Positions 18,338 to 27,586 are shown, counted from the first letter of the stretch. The stretch: DNA of 64,000 nucleotides from Paenibacillus plantarum (GCF_013141695.1 NZ_WHNY01000074.1:1-64000); one strand, 5' to 3'. Notes: generated by a model not told the origin, from the sequence alone. Numbers and translations are program-made.

Positions 18338-20683
18338 TCATCCTAAGCTACTGCGGAATTGTCCTGGTGTAATCCCCTCGTATTTCTTAAAAACACGGAT
18401 AAACCCTACATCATTCGCATATCCAACCTTGATCGCCACCTGCGCTATCGTAAGTGTTGGGTCTTTCAGTAGATGCTTGGCTTCCTCAATTCTTATCGTC
18501 ACAATGAAATCAGCGATGTTTCTGCCACTCGCTTTTTTGAAGAAAGCGGATAAGTACGGAGGTGTGATTCCCAAGTGGTCGGCAATAGACATAATACTTA
18601 GCATGTTATCTCCGTAGTGCTGCCTAATATAGCGGTTGATTTGCTCCAGCATTCGTTCGCTTCTGTCGCTGCGGTTCTCTTTCAAATGTGTGCAAACAAG
18701 ACGGTACTGCTCTTTGATACCATCAAACATGCTCTCTGCCGTCTCGACACCAGCCCATTGGCCAATGGATTGGAAGCGTTGAACCATACCTCCATCGGAA
18801 TCAGGGAATACTTGAACGACTTTCAGCAGTGTGCTTGTTACATTAAAGAACAAGCATTTGCTAAGTTCAGGTGTTATATGATGGTTAATGAAATTTTCCT
18901 TAAACACTTCATCCAGCAGCTTCTCTACTTTGGCATAGTCACCCGATTTGACCAAATTCACGAGTTGTAGTTCAAGCTCCAGCGGATAGTAGTAGTAGGT
19001 TTCCAAATCTTTCAATTCGCTTGGCACAATAACCCGCTTACGTTCCTGAACCGATTGATAGTCCAACGCTTTGAGAGCGTCACGATAGGCTTCGCCAATG
19101 CCGTTGGCATCCGATTGAATGCCACTTATACCTATCGTCAATGCTAGATGAAAACGACTCTTCAACACTTGAACAAGATTACCTGCGATTTTACGCAAAT
19201 CCTCATCCCACTGCCCCGTCCGCTCTTCGTTTAAATTCATCAGGATCGCAATTCGCCCACGCTCCAGTTCTACACTGAAGCCAAGATGCTGTTCTCCTGC
19301 TAACTCATCGGCAATATTAGCGATAATGAAGCTGACAAAAGGCCATTCCCGTTCCTTTCCATCTGCTCCTAAACTATCTTGATCATTCACTTCGATCATC
19401 ATTACCGCATAATAGTTCGACACAAAAGTAAGTCCAATAAACTGCAAAGATTCCGGTTTCAACTCACTGGATTCCACATAGCCTCGAACGAGTCTGCTCA
19501 GGAAATTGACCCTGATAATCGGTGCTTGCCGTGATAGCAGCCCCCTCAACTTCGACTCGGTTAGTTGCGCTGATTCGATCGTTGTTTTGATCCATTCGTA
19601 CTCACTGATTCCATCCCTCGCACCGCCAGTGCCGTGTTTCGAGATCGCATTAAGAACATCACGCACAGGTACATAATTCCGATACGTCAGATAAAGGGAA
19701 ATGGATACCCCTCCTAGAATGGCGAGAATCAGCATGGCAAGCGCCCATCTTTTAACCGCGGCTACACGATCCATAAACACGTCATAAGGAACCGCATAGA
19801 CATATTTCCAGTCGTTCACTTCCGATGATGTATAAGAAACCACCACGTGCTGGTCATCCCAATTTTTTTCCAACTTACCTTGACACATCGACATCTCCTC
19901 ATAGCGAACTTGGAGTTTCTGCCCTTTGGCCAGATCCTTTGTCGAGCTGATGATTTGATTATCTTTGTTCAAAATGTAAATATCTCCACGATTCACACGA
20001 GCTAGCTTCTGCAGTAAGCTGCGGAACTTGTCCTCGTCAATCATCACGAATAACATTCCTTTGTTCGACGACCTATCTAGCAAAGGCAGGGCTCGCATAT
20101 AAGGAATGATGCGCTTGGATGCATCCGAAGTCTGTATTGTCATCGCAGGCAGAAACGTCTTAACATGGGAGCCCTCACGGAAGTCCCTGACCCAGCTCAC
20201 AGCATCCTTATTCTCAAAGCGATATACGTGATCAAATAAAATGGATGGTGTCGTCTTCGTCTCCGGACCGATCATCATCTCGCTTGCAGTGATGTATACA
20301 TAGAAATCGTCAACAAATGGGCTAATATTGCGATATCGTTGCAAATCTTTAGAAAATTCAATGGCACTATACACATCGGCATCCGTCAGCTTCTCTCCAT
20401 TGCTGAGGAGCAATTGCAGCTTCGGATGAAAGGCTATTTGCTGCTCAAGCTGATCCAGTTCCTTCAGTCGACTGTCTTCTGCCTCACGCAGTTGCTCGAG
20501 CAAAGCTGCATTCGTGTTGCCTACCGTTATTTCCACCACATTTTTGGCTTTCCAGTACAACATGGCGCCAATCATAACGGCTAGCATAAGTATCGCAATA
20601 TAAGACCAGAAGAATGGCACAATGACACTTTTCATCCCGCTGCTGTTTCGAGGTATCAATTTCCTTAAGAACCCATCAGCCAT
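18338..20683 (-). CDS. membrane sensor fused to AraC DNA-binding domain (YesS/YtdP type)
   Basis: One-component regulator that senses an extracellular sugar and activates the neighbouring importer. The 781-residue protein has membrane segments near residues 20-42 and about 300-320, bracketing an extracellular sensor domain of about 260 residues. A cytoplasmic middle region follows, with a GGDEF-unlike, YesS-like helical part. Two AraC helix-turn-helix motifs are at the C-terminus (LSIMSIADHLGITPPYLSAFFKK and TIAQVAIKVGYANDVGFIRVFKK). The frame opens at 20701, but AGAGAGGG seven bases before the ATG at 20683 supports the shorter start. It lies just downstream of the GH88 gene, probably in one transcript. 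Confidence 0.88.
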   Translation of the reverse strand: MADGFLRKLIPRNSSGMKSVIVPFFWSYIAILMLAVMIGAMLYWKAKNVVEITVGNTNAALLEQLREAEDSRLKELDQLEQQIAFHPKLQLLLSNGEKLTDADVYSAIEFSKDLQRYRNISPFVDDFYVYITASEMMIGPETKTTPSILFDHVYRFENKDAVSWVRDFREGSHVKTFLPAMTIQTSDASKRIIPYMRALPLLDRSSNKGMLFVMIDEDKFRSLLQKLARVNRGDIYILNKDNQIISSTKDLAKGQKLQVRYEEMSMCQGKLEKNWDDQHVVVSYTSSEVNDWKYVYAVPYDVFMDRVAAVKRWALAMLILAILGGVSISLYLTYRNYVPVRDVLNAISKHGTGGARDGISEYEWIKTTIESAQLTESKLRGLLSRQAPIIRVNFLSRLVRGYVESSELKPESLQFIGLTFVSNYYAVMMIEVNDQDSLGADGKEREWPFVSFIIANIADELAGEQHLGFSVELERGRIAILMNLNEERTGQWDEDLRKIAGNLVQVLKSRFHLALTIGISGIQSDANGIGEAYRDALKALDYQSVQERKRVIVPSELKDLETYYYYPLELELQLVNLVKSGDYAKVEKLLDEVFKENFINHHITPELSKCLFFNVTSTLLKVVQVFPDSDGGMVQRFQSIGQWAGVETAESMFDGIKEQYRLVCTHLKENRSDRSERMLEQINRYIRQHYGDNMLSIMSIADHLGITPPYLSAFFKKASGRNIADFIVTIRIEEAKHLLKDPTLTIAQVAIKVGYANDVGFIRVFKKYEGITPGQFRSSLG

Positions 20684-20737
20684 CCAATATCCCTCTCTCA
20701 TTCACATTAGCCGCAGCGGTTGAAGACATGTCAATCC

Positions 20738-21859
20738 TTAGAATGACCACAACTGCCAGTTCCGTCCCGTGGCTTTACATAATGCTTCCAAATAATAGAA
20801 GTCTCCCCAAATAGCATAGAGATGTTGTTCACCGCGTTCTGTTCTGCCGTAGCAGCATGACAAAACCCCGTTTCGCGTCAAATCCGCCGCTGATGAATAC
20901 GATTGTAACGCTTCGAGTAGTTGAACTCCTTTGTTTATATAAAACTGTTGCTTGAATGGATCTTCTACATCCTTCGCCAAGTCAAATATACCCGAAGCAG
21001 CGATCACGGAGGCCGAGCAATCTCTTAACTGATGCCCTTCTGCTTGCAGACGGAAATCCCACATAGGAACCATGTCGTTCGGGAGATTCTCCAGAAAATA
21101 GTCCGCCATTCGCTCCGCTGTTTCGCGATACATCTCATCACCCGTCTGTGCGTAAGAACAAGCAAATCCGTATACTCCCCATGCTTCGCCTCTGGCCCAC
21201 GTCGATTCGTTCGCATAACCGTCCACCATAAATCCGCCAATCGGTTTGCCGCTGTCCGGATCGAAATCAAACGTATGATACGTCGAATAGTCGCTGCGAA
21301 CTAGATGCTTTCTCGAGCTGCCTGCATGCGCTTCAGCAGCATTCCGATAGCGGTTATCTCCCGTGATCTTGCTAGCTGCATACAGAAGAGGCAAATTCAT
21401 CATACAGTCAATTATAATCTTGCCTCTTCGTACGTCACTGTCCACAGCTCCCCATGCCCGAATGAATCTTCCCTGCTCATTGTAACGCTCCAGGAGTTTA
21501 TCCGCCGCGTCGATCGTCAGTTTGCGGAATACTTCATCACCGGTGAGCCGGTACATCACGACCGCATATAACTGATAGAGAAAACCAAGATCATGGTCTA
21601 TATACCCTGAACGCAATCTTTCCTGATACAAAGGCAAATAACCGTATAAATAATCCAAGTAGCGTCGCTCTTCGGTCAATAAATAAGCGATCGCTACCAT
21701 CCCTGTCCAGAACGATCCTGTCCAACTGCCGTCCTCGGCCATGTTCTCCATGTACTGGCCATCCGAATGAATATGAGGAAAGCCATATCCGTATTGCTCC
21801 ATATTTCGATCTACCTTGGCTATAATCCTTTGAATTTCTTGCTCAAAACTCTGATACAT
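20738..21859 (-). CDS. GH88 unsaturated glucuronyl hydrolase
   Basis: Cytoplasmic enzyme that removes the 4,5-unsaturated uronic acid left at the non-reducing end by polysaccharide lyases. The 373-residue protein has no signal peptide. The two Asp known in this family are visible: D90 in YIDHDLGFLY and D151 in IIIDCMMNLPLL. The conserved RGEAWGVYGFA segment is also present. It shares the locus with the giant lyase and importer, which fits depolymerisation outside, import, then trimming inside. The ribosome site GGGGG lies nine bases before ATG. A second, diverged GH88 is at 43.5 kb. Confidence 0.92.
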   Translation of the reverse strand: MYQSFEQEIQRIIAKVDRNMEQYGYGFPHIHSDGQYMENMAEDGSWTGSFWTGMVAIAYLLTEERRYLDYLYGYLPLYQERLRSGYIDHDLGFLYQLYAVVMYRLTGDEVFRKLTIDAADKLLERYNEQGRFIRAWGAVDSDVRRGKIIIDCMMNLPLLYAASKITGDNRYRNAAEAHAGSSRKHLVRSDYSTYHTFDFDPDSGKPIGGFMVDGYANESTWARGEAWGVYGFACSYAQTGDEMYRETAERMADYFLENLPNDMVPMWDFRLQAEGHQLRDCSASVIAASGIFDLAKDVEDPFKQQFYINKGVQLLEALQSYSSAADLTRNGVLSCCYGRTERGEQHLYAIWGDFYYLEALCKATGRNWQLWSF

Positions 21860-21917
21860 GTGGAAGTACCCCCTATGATTGTTAAACTCTGCTCCGTCTC
21901 CAGCAAAGCTTTAGCTA

Positions 21918-21946
21918 ATTATATCTGTGGGATGGTTACATGCGAA
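21918..21946 (-). promoter_or_regulatory. predicted promoter of GH88 and regulator
   Basis: On the minus strand TTCGCA (21941-21946) and TATAAT (21918-21923) are separated by 17 bp, about 60 bp before the GH88 start. The -10 is perfect and the -35 matches 4 of 6. Confidence 0.55.
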
Positions 21947-22013
21947 CGATACATACTCATGATTCATAGCTTGTTTATAAGATTTAGGGGAAAATTGTCG
22001 TACAAGTAGGCAT

Positions 22014-22086
22014 CCATAAAAAAAGAAACCTCTCATGGCGTTAAACGGTCGTAACGAGCAACCATATAACGTCATGTAAGGTTTCT
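22014..22086 (-). terminator. terminator of ecsAB
   Basis: An imperfect long stem (AGAAACCT, CATG, CGTT pairing with AACG, CATG, AGGTTTCT) ends in seven T on the minus strand, 28 bp after the EcsB stop. Confidence 0.75.
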
Positions 22087-22113
22087 AATGTAGAAGCGGA
22101 ATGTTCAAGCCAC

Positions 22114-23355
22114 TCAATACCAACTTGTAAACACCGAAGAAGTTCCATAAGTTAGCGGCACCGTTGCGCCCATCATCACAACTGGCCCCCACCAAGTATG
22201 CAGCGAGATGCCCGTCACTAGGCTAATGATCATCATTGCAGGCAGCACTAAGATTGGGATGGCCGTCTGAATTGCTTGGTGTTTCATCGGATCTTTAATC
22301 GGGAATAGAGATAGGAAGGGTGCCGTCAGTTCATCTTTGCAGAACGATTTGCGCCAGAAGACAAGCAAGACAGCTGCAACAATCCAGACGAGGATTTTAA
22401 TTGCACCTGGCAGAATAAACAGAGCTCCGCTGATGACAACTACAAACTGAATGGATTGCCGCCATTGCAGACCATTCCGGAAATACGATTTCACTAGTAG
22501 CTCCGCAATGCCAGTGCCAGCTCCCTTTCCTTTGAGCAATCGTTGCGATCTGCTGAACAGAAGCGGGTAGCGGCGGGTTGGCTTTCTTTTGCGCTCCATC
22601 ACACGGATGAGCATGAGAGAAACGATCCGCATCCGAGCATCACGTTCGCGTGCGACATCCGCGAAGAAGGTACCTTTTTCACGCAGCCGTACCCGAGTTA
22701 GAAGTAGGAATGTTCCGATCAATACCAAGATCACAAGCCAACTGTACAGAAGTTGATCCCTGATCTCCACGACTAACCATTGGAAGACGAAGACGCCGGC
22801 TGCAAAAATTACAATGCGCAGCAACCACAATAGGAACCGTTGGAAGCGAAGCGCTAGCAATTGTCGAATGAGGCCGATGTTCAGCTTCACCACATAGGTC
22901 AGCAGCCAAAAACACACGACTTGTGCAATGCTAAACGTGTAAACAGGCACTAATAAGGGTAGGAAAAGAAGCGTAGCAAGCAACGACGTAACCCCTTGCA
23001 GCACCACCGAATACCGATAGCCAAGATGCATGAGATGTCGAAACCAGCCTTCATTTTGCCGGAGAAACAACTGATCTCCTTCTTCAACAAAGTAACGCAA
23101 CGTGCCCAGCCATGTGAATATGTAAAAAAGTGTAGCCACCGTATGTATGGATATCCCGCCTAACCATGCTGGGGGCGTCATGTACCACGCATAATAGTGA
23201 TAGCCCGCCACGATCAGCAGAGGAATGACGAAATATATGGCGATGACCCAATCCACAGCCATGCGTATAGCTCGATACTGAAATTTCAAATCCGAACGTA
23301 CTCTGCGTGTAAATACCTGAAAACTGCTGTTCAAACCGCTCTCGCCCCCTCTCAT
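22114..23355 (-). CDS. ecsB: ABC exporter permease EcsB
   Basis: Membrane subunit of the Ecs ABC transporter, which in Bacillus affects protein secretion and regulated membrane proteolysis. The frame is open to 23475, but the ATG at 23355 overlaps the EcsA stop in an ATGA arrangement, giving a 413-residue protein. That matches the usual EcsB length of about 400. It has about eight to ten hydrophobic segments with basic loops (for example RKPTRRYPLLFSRSQRLLKGKG). Pairing and overlap with EcsA strengthen the call. Confidence 0.85.
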   Translation of the reverse strand: MRGGESGLNSSFQVFTRRVRSDLKFQYRAIRMAVDWVIAIYFVIPLLIVAGYHYYAWYMTPPAWLGGISIHTVATLFYIFTWLGTLRYFVEEGDQLFLRQNEGWFRHLMHLGYRYSVVLQGVTSLLATLLFLPLLVPVYTFSIAQVVCFWLLTYVVKLNIGLIRQLLALRFQRFLLWLLRIVIFAAGVFVFQWLVVEIRDQLLYSWLVILVLIGTFLLLTRVRLREKGTFFADVARERDARMRIVSLMLIRVMERKRKPTRRYPLLFSRSQRLLKGKGAGTGIAELLVKSYFRNGLQWRQSIQFVVVISGALFILPGAIKILVWIVAAVLLVFWRKSFCKDELTAPFLSLFPIKDPMKHQAIQTAIPILVLPAMMIISLVTGISLHTWWGPVVMMGATVPLTYGTSSVFTSWY

Positions 23356-24065
23356 AGTAAGGAATGGAAGCAGTCGAATAACGTAGCATCCGGCATGTCG
23401 CATTGTTTTTGAATGTCTTGCAAGGTTCCGTTCGCTACCAATCTGCCACCCGAAAGCAGTACAAATGAACTGCAAATCCGCTCCGCTGTATCCAGTACAT
23501 GGGTACTCATCAGAATGCCTGCCCCACGCTGCCGTTCCTCTTCTAGCATCCCCAAGAAATCCTTGATCGCCTTCGGATCTAGTCCAATGAAGGGCTCGTC
23601 CACGATATACACATCGGGTTTATTCAAAAACCCAAGAATGAGCATGATCTTCTGCTGCATCCCTTTGGAAAATTTCCCAGGCAATTGATGCTTCTCATCT
23701 AATAGGCGAAACCGATGCAAGAGATCGTCAGCACGCTCTAAGAACACGGTGCGATCCAGCTCATATACCGATGCCGCGAACTCCATATGCTCCCACAACG
23801 TCAATTCATCATACAGAATAGGATGCTCAGGAATATAGGCGTAGCTTTTGTTCTCACCCATGAAGGAGATTTTCCCTTTAAAATCCTTCAACAAACCGAG
23901 TAGGCTCTTGATTGTCGTGCTTTTGCCGGCACCGTTCGGACCTAACAATCCCACGAGCTCCCCTTGCCTCACTGTAAAATGAATGCCCTTAATAATATCC
24001 GGCACCTCATCGTAGCCGGCCTGTTCAATATATACATCTAATACCGCTAATTGTTCATCTGACAT
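23352..24065 (-). CDS. ecsA: ABC transporter ATP-binding protein EcsA
   Basis: ATPase of the Ecs transporter. The 237-residue protein shows Walker A GLLGPNGAGKST (about 35-46), a degenerate signature FSKGMQQKIML in place of LSGGQ, Walker B VYIVDEPFIGLDP and the switch His in LMSTHVLD. The Ser-Lys-Gly-Met signature variant is usual in EcsA-type proteins. It overlaps EcsB by four bases, so translation is coupled. Confidence 0.9.
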   Translation of the reverse strand: MSDEQLAVLDVYIEQAGYDEVPDIIKGIHFTVRQGELVGLLGPNGAGKSTTIKSLLGLLKDFKGKISFMGENKSYAYIPEHPILYDELTLWEHMEFAASVYELDRTVFLERADDLLHRFRLLDEKHQLPGKFSKGMQQKIMLILGFLNKPDVYIVDEPFIGLDPKAIKDFLGMLEEERQRGAGILMSTHVLDTAERICSSFVLLSGGRLVANGTLQDIQKQCDMPDATLFDCFHSLL

Positions 24066-24169
24066 TCCGCGACTTCCCTTCCATCCTAATCATGCAACCT
24101 ATTCACATTGCTTTGCCATCATCGTATCATGAAAGTTTGCCCAAAGTATGAAGTTTAGATAAAAACGCG

Positions 24170-24216
24170 AAAAAAACCTTTAAGCGCGGTCACTCTTAGA
24201 CGAGCGACCGCGTTAA
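24170..24216 (-). terminator. terminator of the siderophore-binding protein gene
   Basis: GCGCGGTC...GACCGCG stem with CTC/GAG extension, then AAAGG and seven T on the minus strand, about 55 bp after the stop. Confidence 0.8.
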
Positions 24217-24271
24217 AAGTTGTCTATCACACATGGAACTTACACGTGGTGAAACCATAATTAAGGCTGAA

Positions 24272-25276
24272 TTACTTTTTAACCAACATATCCGCAATCA
24301 GATCAGCTTGTCCCAGAATAGAGATCGGATCATAATGCAGATACGTCTTGTAATCCAGAATGTGTACCTTATTGTTTTTCACAGCTGGGAGCGTCTTCCA
24401 AATCGGGCTATCCAGAATCGCCTTCACTTGCTCATCCGTCGTACCAATATTCATACAGATAAAAATATGATCGGTATTCGCATAGGTAGGCAATGTCTCC
24501 ATCGAGATCTCGACAAGCTGCTTCCCGCTATCGATGGCTTCCTTTTGAACGAAATCAGGTGCTTTCAGCTTCAACATATTGTAGATAACTTCGCCGCCGC
24601 GACCGTAATTATCTCCGAGCAAGGAAATCTTCTTCTCCCGGACATTGATAATAACGGCTGTTTCGCCTTCTTTCACGGAGCCTTTAATTTTCTCGCGACT
24701 TTCTTTGGCTTTCTGCTCATATTTGGCCAACCATTGTTCCGCTTCTTTCTGTCTGCCAAATGTATCTCCAAGCAGTTTCACTTCTTCACGAACATTTTTA
24801 TAGGCTGTATACGGAATGAACACAGTTGGAGCAATCTTCGAAAACTTATCGTAATTGTCCTCCGAGAAGCCATTAATCACGACTAAGTCTGGATCCAGCG
24901 ATGTCACCTTTTCAAGCGAAGCCGGTGAGCCGATATCCGTCATCTTCGCTTCTTGCTCAGTAAGGAACGGACTTCCCATCCACCATTCTTTACTAGCGGC
25001 AATCGGTGTCAAGCCTAACGCTGTCAATGTACCATGATAATAAGCTGCTGCGACCCGCATCGGTTCTGCCGGAATCGTAACATCCCCTTTGGCCGTCTTC
25101 GCAACAATCGTCTTCGGGGCAGCGGGAGCTGATGCTTCGACTTTCGCCGTAGGTGCTGCTGTTGGTTGTGAAGTTGACTGGCTTGAATCCACCTTATCTG
25201 TACTGCTGCCGCATGCACTCAAAACTAGCAGCAGGGCTGTCATCCCCGCGGATAACCATGTTTTCTTTGCAATCAT
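24272..25276 (-). CDS. iron-siderophore ABC substrate-binding lipoprotein
   Basis: Type III (FhuD/FeuA-like) binding protein that captures ferric siderophore outside the membrane. The 334-residue protein has a signal peptide with lipobox LSAC at about residue 22, a Ser/Thr/Ala linker, the core KGDVTIPAEPMRVAAAYYHGTLTALGLTPI, and the PDLVVINGFSEDNYDKFSKIAPT pattern. A Fur box lies just upstream. No permease or ATPase gene is adjacent, so it must work with permeases encoded elsewhere. The neighbouring regulator carries the same fold fused to an AraC domain. Confidence 0.9.
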   Translation of the reverse strand: MIAKKTWLSAGMTALLLVLSACGSSTDKVDSSQSTSQPTAAPTAKVEASAPAAPKTIVAKTAKGDVTIPAEPMRVAAAYYHGTLTALGLTPIAASKEWWMGSPFLTEQEAKMTDIGSPASLEKVTSLDPDLVVINGFSEDNYDKFSKIAPTVFIPYTAYKNVREEVKLLGDTFGRQKEAEQWLAKYEQKAKESREKIKGSVKEGETAVIINVREKKISLLGDNYGRGGEVIYNMLKLKAPDFVQKEAIDSGKQLVEISMETLPTYANTDHIFICMNIGTTDEQVKAILDSPIWKTLPAVKNNKVHILDYKTYLHYDPISILGQADLIADMLVKK

Positions 25277-25295
25277 GCTGTATATCTCTCCTCTT

Positions 25296-25314
25296 GATAA
25301 TGATAATAGTTCTC
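25296..25314 (-). promoter_or_regulatory. Fur box
   Basis: GATAATGATAATAGTTCTC matches the classical 19-bp Fur consensus at 16 of 19 positions by hand count. It lies 20 bp before the siderophore-binding protein start, where bound Fur-iron would block transcription or initiation. Confidence 0.8.
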
Positions 25315-25373
25315 ACTAGGATCATATCAATGACTTTGCAATAACGTCCATACACATTCATGACGATATTTAC

Positions 25374-27212
25374 TTACGAATGTGATGATAGCCGCCGGGC
25401 CATTTCTTGTAGTTGCAGCTCTAGCGAAAGAGGATCAAACCCATAAAAGATATCCGGATTCACATCGTATACTTGATTTTTGCGAACGGCAGCTAGCTTC
25501 TTCCAGTTCGGATGCGACTTGAAGGACTCTGCCCCCTCCAGCCAATTGGATTCGTAGTTAACAAGAAAGATGTGATCCGCTGAATATTCACTAAGCTCAG
25601 CAAGCGTGACACAACGGTTAAGCAGCTTGGCATCGATAATCTGTTCCTTGACGATACGCGGAGGTGGCAGCTGTAAGCCTTGATAGAGCATCGGTCCGCC
25701 TAAACTTCGCAGATCGCCATAGACATATATTTTGCCCGAAACAATCTTCATGATCAGGAATGTGTCTTCGGGATCGATAATTCGTCCGAGCTTCTCTCTC
25801 GCTGCAGCAATTCGTCGATCAAGCGCTTGAAGCCACGCCTCTGCCTCCTCCTGCCTCCGTACAACATCCGCAATGAATCGCAGTTGCGCCCGCCAATCCA
25901 TCTTCTCTAGATTAATTTCAGCTACGGGACCTAAGGTCCGAATCCTTGTCATATCCTGTTTATTTACATTGCTAAAAATAAGATCCGGCCGCAGTGCTTT
26001 GACCTCTTCGGCACTTTGTTCGTCCAAGCCTTCAATTGGCTTAAACTCAGCTTGACTCAGTATTTCTTGAAAGTGTGAAGTCATCCACGGATTGATCATC
26101 CCTACACGTGGAACAACACCCAACGTGAGTAAACTTGATGTGAGGAACGCATCCAGCGATACATATTTCTTCGGTTGTTGCACGTAAGTACTTGGCGATG
26201 AGCCCACCAATTGTTTAAATTTGCGGCTAAAATAATATTGACTCTGAAAGCCAACCTGCTGGGCGATTTCTTGCACATTAGCCCTCGAGAGCTGCAGCAA
26301 TTCACGCGACCTCTCCATGCGAAATTGAAGCAAGTAATCGATAAAGCCCATGCCTTTCTCTTTTTTAAACAATCGGGAGAAATGCTCTGGGCTGACACCG
26401 AGCTGCTCCGCGATCTGATCACGTGTCAAATCGTCGCGATAATGCTTATGAATCAATGTGACCGCATGCTCGATCACATTGTGCGCCTCCGGTGGCCGTG
26501 CTTCACCTGTATTTTGAAGAATCATATCCATCAACGTATAGAATAAGATTTGCCTTTTGAACACCTCATGCGGCAGGCTATTGACTTGCTTCTCCTCAAG
26601 CTCTTGGGACACTTGCAACGCCCAGTAGGGCGTTTGCAACTGAATCGGCTCCTGAAACATCCGTTGTATGTTATAGGGAAGGTAGGTTCCCTTCTCTGCA
26701 GGCGACCCGCTCCTGATGATCACATCGAAGGCAATCCGATCCAACTGCAGCACAATGCTGCTGGTGTTGACGACATGCATTCCGCTGCCAGAAGGCGCAT
26801 AGACGACCGTTCCGTACTTAAGCACGATTTTTTTGCCATCCATGAAGAGCTCGCCTGTCCCCTCACGAACAAGCAGCAGCATATCCACCTCTGTCACATT
26901 CCACTGTTTCTGCACGAAAGGTTCATAGGTCAACCGTTTCGCATCATGTAAGACAAATTGCGGCACTTCCTGGGGCAAGTGAATCGTGCTCTGCGCACCT
27001 ATTTCGACCGATTCCACGACGTTCCCCGCCTGCAGTTGACTCTGCTCCTTCAGTACCCTGCGCACCTCAGCTACTTCCTCTTCCGTGAGCTTACCGAGAT
27101 GCTTGACTACACGATGCTTACTCTTACCAGACTCATCTTTATATGTGCTGACGATTTTATAGTAGACGTAGGACTTGCCATTTCGAGTAAACATGCTTTT
27201 TTTTACAAACAT
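25374..27212 (-). CDS. AraC regulator with siderophore-binding domain (Btr-like) and unusual N-terminus
   Basis: Probable cytoplasmic activator of siderophore uptake genes. The 612-residue protein has four parts. Residues 1-50 (KNG-KSYVYYKIVSTYKDE...RVVKHLGKL) resemble the start of IS1634-type transposases. A cupin-like AraC sensor region follows (about 75-180). Two AraC helix-turn-helix motifs come next (LTRDQIAEQLGVSPEHFSRLFKK and VQEIAQQVGFQSQYYFSRKFKQ, about 255-325). A FeuA/FhuD-like binding domain runs from about 345 to 612. The last three parts match Bacillus Btr. GGAGG ten bases before the ATG supports translation of the odd N-terminus. It sits upstream of the binding-protein gene, with the Fur box between them. 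Confidence 0.85.
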   Translation of the reverse strand: MFVKKSMFTRNGKSYVYYKIVSTYKDESGKSKHRVVKHLGKLTEEEVAEVRRVLKEQSQLQAGNVVESVEIGAQSTIHLPQEVPQFVLHDAKRLTYEPFVQKQWNVTEVDMLLLVREGTGELFMDGKKIVLKYGTVVYAPSGSGMHVVNTSSIVLQLDRIAFDVIIRSGSPAEKGTYLPYNIQRMFQEPIQLQTPYWALQVSQELEEKQVNSLPHEVFKRQILFYTLMDMILQNTGEARPPEAHNVIEHAVTLIHKHYRDDLTRDQIAEQLGVSPEHFSRLFKKEKGMGFIDYLLQFRMERSRELLQLSRANVQEIAQQVGFQSQYYFSRKFKQLVGSSPSTYVQQPKKYVSLDAFLTSSLLTLGVVPRVGMINPWMTSHFQEILSQAEFKPIEGLDEQSAEEVKALRPDLIFSNVNKQDMTRIRTLGPVAEINLEKMDWRAQLRFIADVVRRQEEAEAWLQALDRRIAAAREKLGRIIDPEDTFLIMKIVSGKIYVYGDLRSLGGPMLYQGLQLPPPRIVKEQIIDAKLLNRCVTLAELSEYSADHIFLVNYESNWLEGAESFKSHPNWKKLAAVRKNQVYDVNPDIFYGFDPLSLELQLQEMARRLSSHS

Positions 27213-27308
27213 GATTGCAATTCCTCCATCCTATTGGTGACTTTGTTGGGTACTCTTGCTATTGCATACTATTATACGTTGAAATAGCTAAGCTGTCCCG
27301 CTAACCCT

Positions 27309-27586
27309 AGACTTAATTTTTTCGACTATCTGGGGTACGGCAGGAGCTTTTGGAGGAGAGTTAGTCGATTTTTTCGACTATCTCGAGTACGGCTGGGGCT
27401 TTGGGAGGAGAGTTAGTCGATTTTTTCGACTATCTCGGGTGCGGCTGGGGCCTTGGGAGGACGTTAGTCGATTTTTTCGACTTACGCGGGCGCATCACGG
27501 CTTTCGGAGCTCTCCAAGTAGATTTTTTCGACTTACGGGCGTGCAACTCGGCCTTCGGTGCTCTCTAAGTCGATTTTTTCGACTTA
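27309..27586. repeat. tandem array of six palindromes, 51-52 bp period
   Basis: The palindrome AGTCGATTTTTTCGACT (6-bp arms, T5 loop) or a variant occurs six times, starting near 27309, 27361, 27413, 27464, 27515 and 27566. The first copy has a degenerate left arm. Spacers are GC-rich and similar (GGCTGGGGCTTTGGGAGGAG in the middle copies). The array fills most of the 455-bp gap before the AraC regulator. There is no gene in this gap apart from the array and the following terminator. Confidence 0.92.

Noticed and set aside
24233..24886. A 217-codon plus-strand frame opposite the siderophore-binding protein
   Set aside because: It is antisense to a well-recognised lipoprotein gene and its translation is low-complexity Phe/Ile/Leu.
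27061..27212. An insertion sequence at the start of the AraC regulator
   Set aside because: Only about 50 residues look transposase-like. No terminal inverted repeats, target duplication or catalytic residues are visible, so it is described as part of the regulator.
27309..27586. CRISPR array
   Set aside because: Repeats are 17-21 bp palindromes and the spacers resemble each other. There are no cas genes.
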